Shown piece after piece: positions 1-7,152 of a DNA stretch of 16,174 nucleotides. Below the pieces are notes generated by a model. It did not search any database and was not told the origin of the DNA. It saw only the letters and a list, made by a program, of their open reading frames with translations. Made by a program: the position numbers and the translations under genes. How positions within the stretch are numbered: the first letter of the stretch is position 1; each line of letters begins with the position of its first letter. The DNA comes from DAOUAJ01 sp034433615 (GTDB taxonomy: Bacteria > Chloroflexota > Anaerolineae > DUEN01): contig DAOUAJ010000067.1 in assembly GCA_034433615.1 (NCBI GenBank), positions 1-16,174 on the forward strand. The letters run 5' to 3'.

Positions 1-393
1 GGAGACGCGTTGATTGTCTGGTTGGATGCCGATCTGGCAGGGGATTTCAGTCTGGAAGTAGCCAATGAGGATGACTACCAGATTGGCTTGTCGCCGGGCG
101 ATTTCTCTAGCACTACGCCTCACGGTGTAGTGTGGAAGCCACAACAACGCGCGGATTGGGATCAGGCCATCATCGTGAGCGCTCGCCGCCGCAGTGATGG
201 GTATACTTTAGAGGCTATGATTCCCTGGTCACTCCTGGCACAGCAACCGGCACCCGGGCGGGCATTTGGCTTTGCGGTTCAATTGGTGGATAATGATCAG
301 CCGGGAACTCTCGGACAGGATACTGTGCTCTCAGGAGCGCCTAACTTGCGCCCTGGCGTCCCGACCAGCTTCGGGAATCTCGTCCTGGACTGA
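1..393 (+). CDS. CBM9-like carbohydrate-binding domain protein, C-terminal part (5' end outside window)
   Basis: The reading frame is open from base 1, so this is the 3' end of a longer gene; the TTG at 10 is not taken as a start. The visible 130 residues match the end of a family 9 carbohydrate-binding-like (CBM9/DOMON-type) beta-sandwich. The pattern is a strand with IVWLDADLAGD, then a middle strand pair, then GYTLEAMIPWSLL (about residues 70-82), then FGFAVQLVDNDQPGT near the end. The IPWS and DND motifs are typical of this fold in surface and glycoside-associated proteins. The protein ends 22 residues after DND, which suggests this domain closes the polypeptide. The ligand cannot be told from the fragment, though a sugar or cell-wall glycan is the usual target. 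What precedes the domain (signal peptide, catalytic module or lipoprotein anchor) lies outside the window. Confidence 0.72.
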   Translation, partial: GDALIVWLDADLAGDFSLEVANEDDYQIGLSPGDFSSTTPHGVVWKPQQRADWDQAIIVSARRRSDGYTLEAMIPWSLLAQQPAPGRAFGFAVQLVDNDQPGTLGQDTVLSGAPNLRPGVPTSFGNLVLD

Positions 394-496
394 TGATGCC
401 ATCGCATTAGCGTTTCGTTAGACCGTGGAGGATTGTAGGGGTACCCACGAGATCGAAGGGGAAGCAAGATTATACTACTGGTGAAAAGGTGTAGCC

Positions 497-898
497 ATGA
501 GCCGTATTCTTTCGCGGCCATCAGAACAGATTAATCGCCGCCTGCAAGAGGAGCAGATCATCTGGGTTGCTACCGTCCGACCTGACGGAGCGCCCCACCT
601 GGTGCCGGTCTGGTTCGTGTGGGATGTAGATCGCCTGTATATCTGTATCAGCCCGATCAGCCGCAAAGCGCGCAACCTGGCGCGGAATCCACGAGTGGCA
701 GTATCGCTGCCGGATGGCCGCAATGTGGTCATCGTCGAAGGCACTGCCACACCCGCCACCAGCGACGAACGGGAGCGGGTAGCGGCCTTGTTCCTGAGCA
801 AGTATGACTGGAACATCCAGACCGATACGACGTATACCTTATTAGTGAAGATTACACCTGAGAAGTTTTTGGCCTGGGGCAATGAGGGCCAGGCATGA
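497..898 (+). CDS. PPOX-fold (pyridoxamine 5'-phosphate oxidase-like) flavin/F420-dependent protein
   Basis: A 133-residue protein with the split beta-barrel layout of the pyridoxamine-phosphate oxidase-like superfamily. An N-terminal helix (residues 8-20) leads into IIWVATVRPDGAPHLVPVWFVW (21-42). LYICISPISRKARNLARNPRVAVSL (47-71) follows, where the S-x-K-x-R-N-L stretch resembles the cofactor-phosphate contact seen in F420- or FMN-dependent members, then VIVEGTATP (77-85). Length is normal for a single-domain member. Such proteins form dimers and reduce or bind diverse substrates, so the substrate cannot be named, and pyridoxine metabolism should not be assumed. The ATG at 497 follows a weak AAAGGTG stretch at 485-491, and TATACT at 471-476 could be a -10 box without a clear -35. 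clpC starts 23 bases downstream, so the two may be co-transcribed. Confidence 0.82.
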   Translation: MSRILSRPSEQINRRLQEEQIIWVATVRPDGAPHLVPVWFVWDVDRLYICISPISRKARNLARNPRVAVSLPDGRNVVIVEGTATPATSDERERVAALFLSKYDWNIQTDTTYTLLVKITPEKFLAWGNEGQA

Positions 899-921
899 AC
901 ACACGAAGAGGTTTATGAAAG

Positions 922-3423
922 ATGATGCGATTTGATCGATTTACAGAGCGCGCACAAGATGCAGCCATGCGCGCTTACGAGATTTTGCAGCGGTACCAGC
1001 ATACCCAGGTGGATACCGAACACATGTTCCTGGCGTTGCTGGAACAACCGGATGGCGTGATCCCGCAATTGCTGGAGCGGATGGGGGTGTCGCCGGAGCC
1101 AATGCGTGCTCGCCTGGAGGAAGTGCTGCGCAGCGGCCCTCGCAGTGCCGTCGCGTTCTCTGGCACGGTGGCCCAAGTGTTTATCACACCGCGGCTCAAA
1201 CGGGTCATTGATGTGGCCCAGGAGGAGGCTCGCAAGTTGCGAGACGAATACACCTCCACCGAGCACATATTTCTCGCCATTGCCACCGAGCGCAACACGC
1301 CGTCTGCCAACATCCTGCGGGAGTTCGGCATCACCAAAGACCAGATCATGCGCGCGATCGAGGAAATGCGCGGCGGACAACGGATCACTGATCCCGGTGC
1401 GGAAACTCGTTATCGTACACTGGAAAAGTTTAGTCGTGACCTGACCCAGATGGCTCGCGAAGGGAAACTTGACCCGGTCATCGGACGCGATGCGGAGATT
1501 ATGCGGGTCATCCAAATCCTTAGCCGGCGCACCAAGAACAATCCGGTGTTGATTGGCGAGGCTGGCGTGGGCAAGACCGCCATCGTTGAAGGGCTGGCTC
1601 AGAAGATCGTAGCCGACGATGTGCCTGAGACCCTGGTCGGTAAGCGCGTGGTCTCCCTGGATCTGGGAGCGATGATCGCCGGCACTCGATTTCGCGGTGA
1701 GTTTGAAGAGCGGTTGAAGTCAACCATTGAAGAGATCCAGAAAGCGGAAGGTGAGATTGTTCTCTTCATTGACGAGTTGCACACCGTCGTAGGAGCAGGT
1801 GCAGCCCAGGGGGCTATTGATGCCTCAAACATGCTCAAACCTGCTCTGGCGCGCGGGGAACTGCGGTGCATCGGAGCCACCACGTTGGACGAATACCGCA
1901 AGCATATCGAGAAGGACAGCGCTTTAGAGCGCCGCTTCGCACCCGTTTATGTGGAGGAACCCTCAGTAGAAGCGACCATCGCCATCCTCAAAGGTGTGCG
2001 AGATCGTTATGAGGCTCATCATGGCGTCCATTTTACTGACGAGGCGCTGGTCGCAGCAGCTCGCCTGTCTCATCGTTATGTGACCGATCGCCGTCTGCCT
2101 GACAAGGCGATTGACTTGATTGACGAGGCGGCTGCCAAGTTGCGGGTGGCTCTCCACGTTATGCCGCCAGAATTGAAAGCCAAACGGGCTCAGTTGCAAA
2201 AGCTGCAAACGGAAGAAGAGGCCGCCTGGAGTGCTCGTGATTATGAGCGGGCTGCTATGTGTAAGGCTGAGCGCCTGAAGTTGGAACAGATTTACAATGT
2301 GGAGCGAGCGGCCTGGCGGCAAACCACCGGTTTGGACGAGATCGTTGACGCTAACGACATCGCCCAGGTAGTCGCCAATTGGACGGGCATCCCGGTGGCA
2401 TCCTTGATGGAGACCGAATCGCAGAAACTGCTGCGCATGGAACAGGAACTGGAGAAGCGGGTCATCGGCCAGCCCGAGGCCATTGCAGCCATCTCAGATG
2501 CCATCCGGCGGGCGCGCTCCGGCCTGAAGGACCCGAAGCGTCCCATTGGTTCTTTCATTTTCCTGGGTACATCGGGGGTAGGGAAAACTGAGCTGGCGCG
2601 AGCGCTGGCAGAGTTCCTGTTCGACGACGAAGAGGCGCTGATTCGCGTGGATATGAGCGAGTACCGCGAGCAGCACACGGTCAGCCGTCTCTTCGGTGCA
2701 CCGCCTGGCTACGTTGGCTATGAAGAAGGGGGCCAACTGACCGAGGCGGTGCGTCGGCGTCCCTATCAGGTTATACTTTTCGACGAAATTGAGAAGGCCC
2801 ACCCCGAAGTCTGGAATTCGCTGCTGCAAGTGCTGGAAGATGGCCGCATGACCGATGGTCAGGGGCACGTGGTGGATTTCCGTAACACGGTGATCATCAT
2901 GACCTCCAACATTGGCACCGAGTACGCCCGGACGGGCGGAGGACTGGGCTTCGTCAAGGGGAACGGTCGCGAATCTCAGGACCGGGAGCTCCGGCACAAC
3001 ATCGAGCAGGGGCTGAAGCGCACGTTCCGGCCAGAGTTCCTCAACCGGATTGACGAGATCATCATCTTCAATACACTGACGCAGGCCGATGTGGAAAAGA
3101 TTGTTGACCTGCAAATGCGTGAGATCAGCCAGCGGTTGCAGGAACAGGGGGTGGGGTTGGAGCTGACCGAGGCCGCGCGGGCGTGGCTGGCCCGAGAGGG
3201 GTTTGACCCGCAATTTGGTGCTCGCCCGTTGCGCCGCACGTTGCAGCGCCATGTAGAAAGCCCGCTTTCCCAGCGGTTGCTTAAAGGTGAGTTCCAGGCG
3301 GGCGATACTGTGGTTCTGGATGTGGCGAAGGATGAGGATGGACGAGATTGGCTGGTATTTGAACGTCGGTCGCCATCACCGACTGCCGTTGAACTGCTTC
3401 TCCAGCCCGAGGTCAAAGTGTAA
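922..3423 (+). CDS. clpC: ClpC-type AAA+ protein unfoldase (ATP-dependent Clp protease ATPase subunit)
   Basis: An 833-residue Hsp100 protein that unfolds substrates and feeds them to the ClpP peptidase in the cytoplasm. Domains in order are a double Clp-N repeat (about 1-150), D1 with Walker A GEAGVGKT (212-219) and Walker B LFIDE (D284, E285), and a short middle domain with a UVR-like stretch DYERAAMCKAERLKL near 437-451. D2 follows with Walker A GTSGVGKT (549-556) and Walker B ILFDE (D621, E622), then a C-terminal D2-small domain. The short middle region separates it from the ClpB disaggregase. LGF at 675-677 sits where the ClpP-docking tripeptide of ClpC/ClpA lies, so a ClpP partner is expected; none is in the window. 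GAAGAGG at 905-911 is a plausible ribosome binding site. ATG at 915 is out of frame and closes after six codons. No mcsA/mcsB or ctsR is adjacent. Confidence 0.96.
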   Translation: MMRFDRFTERAQDAAMRAYEILQRYQHTQVDTEHMFLALLEQPDGVIPQLLERMGVSPEPMRARLEEVLRSGPRSAVAFSGTVAQVFITPRLKRVIDVAQEEARKLRDEYTSTEHIFLAIATERNTPSANILREFGITKDQIMRAIEEMRGGQRITDPGAETRYRTLEKFSRDLTQMAREGKLDPVIGRDAEIMRVIQILSRRTKNNPVLIGEAGVGKTAIVEGLAQKIVADDVPETLVGKRVVSLDLGAMIAGTRFRGEFEERLKSTIEEIQKAEGEIVLFIDELHTVVGAGAAQGAIDASNMLKPALARGELRCIGATTLDEYRKHIEKDSALERRFAPVYVEEPSVEATIAILKGVRDRYEAHHGVHFTDEALVAAARLSHRYVTDRRLPDKAIDLIDEAAAKLRVALHVMPPELKAKRAQLQKLQTEEEAAWSARDYERAAMCKAERLKLEQIYNVERAAWRQTTGLDEIVDANDIAQVVANWTGIPVASLMETESQKLLRMEQELEKRVIGQPEAIAAISDAIRRARSGLKDPKRPIGSFIFLGTSGVGKTELARALAEFLFDDEEALIRVDMSEYREQHTVSRLFGAPPGYVGYEEGGQLTEAVRRRPYQVILFDEIEKAHPEVWNSLLQVLEDGRMTDGQGHVVDFRNTVIIMTSNIGTEYARTGGGLGFVKGNGRESQDRELRHNIEQGLKRTFRPEFLNRIDEIIIFNTLTQADVEKIVDLQMREISQRLQEQGVGLELTEAARAWLAREGFDPQFGARPLRRTLQRHVESPLSQRLLKGEFQAGDTVVLDVAKDEDGRDWLVFERRSPSPTAVELLLQPEVKV

Positions 3424-3432
3424 GGGCAGACA

Positions 3433-3660
3433 ATGCGTTCGGCGCATCGGATCATTCTGGTCGTCTTCATCCTGCTGCTGGTGGTGTTCTGGCTATCCCC
3501 CAGAGTTTACAGCAGCACAGGGCTCACCTGGACAGGGGTCTTGCTTGCCACGGGTTGTACCATTTACCTCTCCCTTGCTTATCGCCGGCCTTTGGGCACC
3601 TGGCCTGGGTTCGGTGCTTTAGCCGCCCTTTCCTTCCTCATTGGACTTTGGACAAAATGA
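3433..3660 (+). CDS. Small hydrophobic membrane protein, C-terminus encoded by a MITE end
   Basis: A 75-residue protein of no family I recognise. Three hydrophobic segments are visible: residues 7-22 (IILVVFILLLVVFWLS), about 32-48 and about 57-73, separated by short loops carrying Arg or Lys. An inner-membrane protein with three passes is likely. The start is ATG at 3433, nine bases after the clpC stop, with AAGGG at 3422-3426 as a ribosome binding site overlapping that stop, which suggests translational coupling with clpC. The last six residues (IGLWTK) and the stop region are encoded inside the left 17-bp inverted repeat of the adjacent mobile element (3639-3655), so the native C-terminus was probably replaced when the element inserted. 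The gene may therefore be shortened relative to its relatives. A function linked to ClpC cannot be claimed from position alone. Confidence 0.6.
   Translation: MRSAHRIILVVFILLLVVFWLSPRVYSSTGLTWTGVLLATGCTIYLSLAYRRPLGTWPGFGALAALSFLIGLWTK
3639..3655 (+). repeat. Left terminal inverted repeat of the MITE-like element
   Basis: 17 bases, perfect inverted match to 3916-3932. It overlaps codons 69-74 of the small membrane protein gene. Pairing stops at 3638/3933 on the outer side and at 3656/3915 on the inner side. Confidence 0.8.
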
Positions 3661-3668
3661 TCGAGTGA

Positions 3669-3836
3669 GTCTTCGGGGCACGCCGGCGGGAAGTGGCCGC
3701 CTGGGAGGCTGTTCAGGCTTACCGGCAGCGTTTCGATCACGAACACTTCCTACGCTTTGGCAAACAGCGGTTGTTGCTCACCGCCTATCAAACCCCGGAG
3801 ATGGCACACGAAGAGGCCTGGTGGCAGATGGCCGCT
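3669..3836 (+). pseudogene. Transposase fragment (DDE transposase, near the C-terminal end)
   Basis: A reading frame opening right after a TGA at 3666-3668 encodes about 56 residues with a recognisable block: AYRQRFDHEHFLRFGKQRLL, then LTAYQTPEMAHEEAWWQ. This block (RFD-x-EH-x-x-RFGKQRLLL and QTP-x-x-AHEE-x-WW) is characteristic of the distal part of a DDE transposase family common in Chloroflexota, Cyanobacteria and Actinobacteria. It includes the region around the catalytic Glu. The first two catalytic Asp residues and the N-terminal two thirds are missing, and similarity stops after WWQM, where a full protein would continue for tens of residues. The frame runs on to a stop at 3975-3977, outside the right repeat, but that extension looks unrelated. 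It cannot be active; movement would need a transposase supplied from elsewhere. Confidence 0.72.
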
Positions 3837-3873
3837 TTCGGCTCGATGGGTCGCTTGTCAAGGTGCATCTCAA

Positions 3874-3892
3874 CCCCGGTCTCACACCGGGG
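3874..3892 (+). other. Hairpin inside the MITE-like element
   Basis: CCCCGGT (3874-3880) pairs with ACCGGGG (3886-3892) around a five-base loop, giving seven GC-rich pairs. TTTT follows only after eight further bases (3901-3904), so it is not a classical intrinsic terminator, although it could slow or stop transcripts leaving clpC. It could also simply be element structure. Confidence 0.45.
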
Positions 3893-3915
3893 CCAGGGCC
3901 TTTTCGTCTCTACGA

Positions 3916-3932
3916 TTGTCCAAAGTCCAATG
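3916..3932 (-). repeat. Right terminal inverted repeat of the MITE-like element
   Basis: TTGTCCAAAGTCCAATG, the reverse complement of 3639-3655 with no mismatch. It lies about 80 bases past the recognisable transposase sequence. Confidence 0.8.
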
Positions 3933-4076
3933 GAGAAGAGAGGCGACCTTTATGCTTTCCGGGGGAGAGTCGGGTGACATCCTGCGGCTTGCTCTCTTAG
4001 CCTAAAGAGGACCTGCTTTGTCTGGTATCCCCTTCACCACCTGGTAACGATCTCTTGGCGCAAGCATCTTATGCTG

Positions 4077-4105
4077 TTGCCTCTTTCCCTTCTTTCTGGT
4101 AAACT
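4077..4105 (+). promoter_or_regulatory. Sigma-A-type promoter giving an apparently leaderless lipoprotein mRNA
   Basis: TTGCCT (4077-4082) and TAAACT (4100-4105) are separated by 17 bases. TGG directly before the -10 forms an extended -10. Transcription would start about seven bases later, at 4112-4113, which is the A of the lipoprotein ATG. No Shine-Dalgarno sequence precedes that ATG. The stretch from the MITE's right end (3933) to here contains nothing else I recognise. Confidence 0.6.
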
Positions 4106-4112
4106 TGGCCTT

Positions 4113-5417
4113 ATGAACATACGCTGTTTTCCCTTGCTTCTGCTGATCGCGCTGGCGATGGCCGGCTGCACCGTGGTTGAGGCCATGCGCCCGCTGCTGA
4201 GCGACGTCTCCGTCACACCGGCCGTCATCTCGCCCAATGCCGACGGCCAGGACGACGTCACCCTCATCCGCTATCGCCTAGGACGCAACGCGCGCGTTTC
4301 GATCTACTTCACCGACCAGGCCGGACAGCGTCACTACTTCCGCCGCGAGCGCGATCGCTCCCCTGGCGAGTACAGCGTCTATTGGGGCGGCGTCATTGAC
4401 AGCGAAACGACTACCTTCCAGAACGAGTACACCCGCGCCATCGTACAGAGCCGCGTCCTGCCTGACGGCCCCTATACCTGGACCGTCGAGGCCACCGACG
4501 AGCGGGGACACACGGAATCGGTCAGCGGGACGATCACCATCCAGGGGGCTGATACCACTTTGCCTGAACTGCGCAAGTTTACCGTGGTCCTGCCCACGTT
4601 CACGCCCAACCAGGACGGCATCGCCGATCGCGTCGGCATCAGCTATTTCTTGAACAAGGACGTGAGCGAGATCAACGTCTATCTCACGTCGCCGGACGAC
4701 CCTGATCTGCGCGTGCCCCTGGCCGAGACGCCCGGCACCGCCAAACCCGGCGAAGCCGGCCCGCACTACTACGACTACGACGGCGGCGTGGACCTGGGTG
4801 CCGATCCGCCGCCCGATGGCACGTACGTGGTGGTCGCTGAAGCGCGAGATGCCGTGGGCAACCACGTGGTGGTCACCAGCACCCTCACCATCGTCGAGGG
4901 AGGTAAGCCGCGCGCGCTCATCCCCAACGCCGAGATCCACTGGCAAGGCGCGGTGGGGAGCGAACTGTGGGTGCCGCTGGGCAGCCGCATCGTCTTCACC
5001 ACCGTCGTCGAGAACTACGGCAAGGTCCCCATTCGTACGGCCGGCCCCTGGCCTGGCACCGTCTACCGCAGCGATGAGAACTTCAACACGCTGGCTGTGA
5101 AAACCGGCGATGACAGCCTCTACGAGCAGGCGGGCATCTGGCGCTTTGGCATCCGCTTCGACGTGTCCGAGACCGACTTTCCGTACCGTTGGGCAGTGGG
5201 CCGGCCGGAGGACCTGGAGCGGCGCATCATAGACGGGCGTGAGCAATGGTATCTGCCGCCAGGCAAACGAGGGCTGGTCTACGGCGCGATCGAGTTGGTG
5301 GACAAGCCGCCGCGCGAGACGATCTTCGCCTGGGGGGCGCTCATCCACGAGTGGGTGGAGATCAGCGCTGAAAACAACTACATTGACCGCGTGCTGATCC
5401 ACGTGGGGGTGCCATGA
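4113..5417 (+). CDS. Lipoprotein with two FlgD-like/Ig-like repeats and a C-terminal beta domain
   Basis: A 434-residue exported lipoprotein. The N-terminus MNIRCFPLLLLIALAMAGC is a type II signal peptide with the lipobox Cys at 19. An in-frame ATG at 4071 would add 14 residues before the signal and disrupt it, so 4113 is preferred. Two repeats follow, each opening with a short Asp-rich loop: SPNADGQDDVTLIRYRL (40-56) and TPNQDGIADRVGISYFL (164-180). Each ends with a DGPYTW or DGTYVV strand and a DERGHT or DAVGNH turn. This is the FlgD-type Ig-like fold, and the Asp-rich loops could bind calcium. The last third (about 278-434) has VFTTVVENYGKVPI, WRFGIRF and a closing beta-rich stretch, and resembles a third Ig/CARDB-like domain. 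A role in surface assembly or attachment is inference. Its stop overlaps the next start (ATGA), so it is co-translated with a glycosyltransferase. Confidence 0.72.
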   Translation: MNIRCFPLLLLIALAMAGCTVVEAMRPLLSDVSVTPAVISPNADGQDDVTLIRYRLGRNARVSIYFTDQAGQRHYFRRERDRSPGEYSVYWGGVIDSETTTFQNEYTRAIVQSRVLPDGPYTWTVEATDERGHTESVSGTITIQGADTTLPELRKFTVVLPTFTPNQDGIADRVGISYFLNKDVSEINVYLTSPDDPDLRVPLAETPGTAKPGEAGPHYYDYDGGVDLGADPPPDGTYVVVAEARDAVGNHVVVTSTLTIVEGGKPRALIPNAEIHWQGAVGSELWVPLGSRIVFTTVVENYGKVPIRTAGPWPGTVYRSDENFNTLAVKTGDDSLYEQAGIWRFGIRFDVSETDFPYRWAVGRPEDLERRIIDGREQWYLPPGKRGLVYGAIELVDKPPRETIFAWGALIHEWVEISAENNYIDRVLIHVGVP

Positions 5418-6385
5418 CCCAGGCTGCATCCCGGTCGCCGCTCAGACTAGGCGTCATCGTGATCAGCTTCAACGTGTGCGGCTTGCTGGCGCGCTGCCTG
5501 GCCTCGGTGCTGGCGGAGCTGGAGCGCACGCCTGGCGTGGCCGGCCAGGTGTGGGTGGTGGACAACGCCTCGTCCGACAGGTCGGCGGAGATGGTGCGCC
5601 GACAGTTCCCACAGGTGCGGTTGGTGGCCCAGTCAGATAACCTGGGGTTCGCCCGGGCGAACAACCTGGCGATGCGGCAGATGGGGCTTCCCGATGGCAA
5701 CGAAGCCCCCGACGCCGTGATGCTGCTCAACCCGGACGCCGAGCTGCTCCCGGGCGCGCTGGCGGCGCTGCTCGACTGCTTTCGGCGGTACCCGCGGGTG
5801 GCCGTCATCGGCGCGCAGCTTCAGTATGGCGACGGCCGCTTTCAGCACAGCGCCTTCCGGTTCCCATCGCTGGCGCAGGTATTCCTCGACTTCTTCCCGC
5901 TCCATTGGCGGCTCACCGAGTCGCGCATCAACGGCCGCTACCCCCGTGCGCGCTACCAGACGGGGCGACCGTTCCCGGTGGACTTCGTGCTGGGGGCGGC
6001 CATGCTCGTGCGAGCGGAAGCCATCCGCCAGGTGGGGCTGTTCGACGAAGGATATTTCATGTATGCTGAAGAGATGGACTGGTGCTGGCGGATGCGCGCG
6101 GCCGGCTGGTCCGTCTACTGCGCGCCGGCAGCCCAGGTCATCCATCACGAGGGGCAGAGCGCTCGCCAGTTTCGAGATCGCATGTTTGTGGCGTTGTGGC
6201 GCAGCCGCTTCCGCTTCTTCGAGCTTTACTACCCGGCCTCCTGGCGCGCCGCGGCGCGCGGGATGGTGCGCCTGGGGGTGTGGGCGGAGATCCGTCGCGC
6301 CCGCCGGGTCGCCGCGCGCACCCAGATCCCGGACGAGGAGCTCGATCGCCGCCTGCAGGCCTACCGAGAGGTGATGACGCTGTGA
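5414..6385 (+). CDS. Family 2 glycosyltransferase (WbbL/rhamnosyltransferase-like)
   Basis: A 323-residue GT-A fold enzyme that would transfer a sugar from a nucleotide donor to a growing surface glycan at the cytoplasmic face. Visible motifs are VIVISFN (14-20), VVDNASSDRSAEM (48-60, nucleotide binding) and DNLGFARANNLAM (75-87). The DXD-type site is NPDAE (106-110). VLGAAMLVRAEA (192-203) precedes the acceptor/catalytic block FDEGYFMYAEEMDWCWRMRA (210-229), and a terminal HHEGQSA (244-250) closes the core. The FMYxEExDxxxR arrangement is typical of rhamnosyltransferase-like GT2 enzymes, but the donor sugar cannot be fixed from sequence. About 70 residues of basic, amphipathic C-terminus may hold it to the membrane. 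The ATG overlaps the lipoprotein stop by four bases (ATGA), and the next gene begins within a few bases of its own stop. Confidence 0.9.
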   Translation: MTQAASRSPLRLGVIVISFNVCGLLARCLASVLAELERTPGVAGQVWVVDNASSDRSAEMVRRQFPQVRLVAQSDNLGFARANNLAMRQMGLPDGNEAPDAVMLLNPDAELLPGALAALLDCFRRYPRVAVIGAQLQYGDGRFQHSAFRFPSLAQVFLDFFPLHWRLTESRINGRYPRARYQTGRPFPVDFVLGAAMLVRAEAIRQVGLFDEGYFMYAEEMDWCWRMRAAGWSVYCAPAAQVIHHEGQSARQFRDRMFVALWRSRFRFFELYYPASWRAAARGMVRLGVWAEIRRARRVAARTQIPDEELDRRLQAYREVMTL

Positions 6386-6387
6386 CC

Positions 6388-7152
6388 ATGCCGACCCTGG
6401 CCGCCGTCGTGCTCACTCTGAACGAGCAAGAAAACATCCGCGCTTGCCTGGAGAGCCTGGCCTGGGCGGACGTTTGTGTCGTCTTCGATTCGGGCAGCCA
6501 GGATCGCACGGTGGCCGTGGCGGAGGAGATGGGCGCGCGGGTGTGGACGCGCCCATTCGACAACTATGCCGCTCAACGCAACGCGGCCCTAGCCCAGGTG
6601 GAAGCGCAGTGGGTCTTTTTCGTGGACGCTGACGAGCGCGCTACGCCGGCCCTGGCCGGGGAAGTGCGGTGTGTGATCAGCGATCCGGGATATGCCGGCT
6701 GGTGGGTGCCGCGCCAGAACTACATCGTCGGGCGGCAGGTGCGGGGCGCTGGCTGGTGGCCTGACTACCAGTTGCGGCTCCTGCAGCGCGGCCACGCCCG
6801 CTATGATCCCCAGCGGCCCGTGCACGAGGTGGTCATCCTCGATGGCCAGGCCGGATATCTCCAGAACCCGTTGCTTCACTACAACTACCGCTCGTGGAAC
6901 CAGTTCCATGCCAAGCAACGCCGCTATGCTCGCTACGAGGCGGAGGCGCTCCGGCGGCGCGGCGTGCGGCCGCGGCCGCACAATTTCATTTTGCAGCCGT
7001 GGCGCGAGTTTCGCCGCCGTTTTTTCACTTTGCAAGGGTATCGAGAGGGCTTATGGGGATTGCGCCTCTCGTTGTGGCTGGCGTATTACTACGGGTTCCG
7101 GCCATACGTGGAGCTGAGCCGACTGGTGAAGAGATCGGAGATCGGCGATTAG
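6388..7152 (+). CDS. Family 2 glycosyltransferase (WaaE/KdtX-like)
   Basis: A 254-residue GT2 enzyme. LAAVVLTLNEQENIRACLESL (4-24), VVFDSGSQDRTV (31-42), RNAAL (64-68) and the metal site FVDADE (78-83) define the GT-A core. WWVPRQNYIVGR, WPDYQLRLLQRGHARY and PVHE (145-148), then LHYNYRSWNQF, follow the pattern of the LPS-core beta-glucosyltransferase-like WaaE/KdtX group. The C-terminus is short and rich in Arg, Trp and Tyr (about 180-254), likely a membrane-associating segment. The start is ATG 6388, two bases after the upstream stop; GTG at 6382, overlapping that stop, is an equally possible start. The frame is open much further upstream, but there it runs antisense to nothing and only shadows the previous gene. 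Its stop at 7150-7152 overlaps the stop codon of the opposing phosphatase gene, so transcripts of the two converge. Confidence 0.88.
   Translation: MPTLAAVVLTLNEQENIRACLESLAWADVCVVFDSGSQDRTVAVAEEMGARVWTRPFDNYAAQRNAALAQVEAQWVFFVDADERATPALAGEVRCVISDPGYAGWWVPRQNYIVGRQVRGAGWWPDYQLRLLQRGHARYDPQRPVHEVVILDGQAGYLQNPLLHYNYRSWNQFHAKQRRYARYEAEALRRRGVRPRPHNFILQPWREFRRRFFTLQGYREGLWGLRLSLWLAYYYGFRPYVELSRLVKRSEIGD

Larger units (their letters stand above)
3639..3932 (+). mobile_element. MITE-like remnant: internally deleted insertion sequence with perfect 17-bp terminal inverted repeats
   Basis: The 17 bases at 3639-3655 (CATTGGACTTTGGACAA) are the exact reverse complement of 3916-3932. Between them lies a short piece of a transposase gene in + orientation. 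Inverted repeats of this length flanking transposase sequence mark the ends of an insertion sequence that has lost most of its interior, leaving 294 bp. No target-site duplication is evident: the flanks TTCCT on the left and GGAGA on the right do not match. The duplication may have decayed, or the family may duplicate a different length. The left repeat overlaps the 3' end of the small membrane protein gene. No second copy was noticed in the window. Confidence 0.75.

Noticed and set aside
915..935. ATG just before clpC opening a six-codon frame
   Set aside because: It overlaps the clpC start out of frame and is too short to support a regulatory peptide.
4278..5429. Long antisense open frame opposite the lipoprotein gene
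   Set aside because: It mirrors a GC-rich real gene; its composition (His, Val, Asp and Arg rich) and lack of any motif mark it as a shadow.
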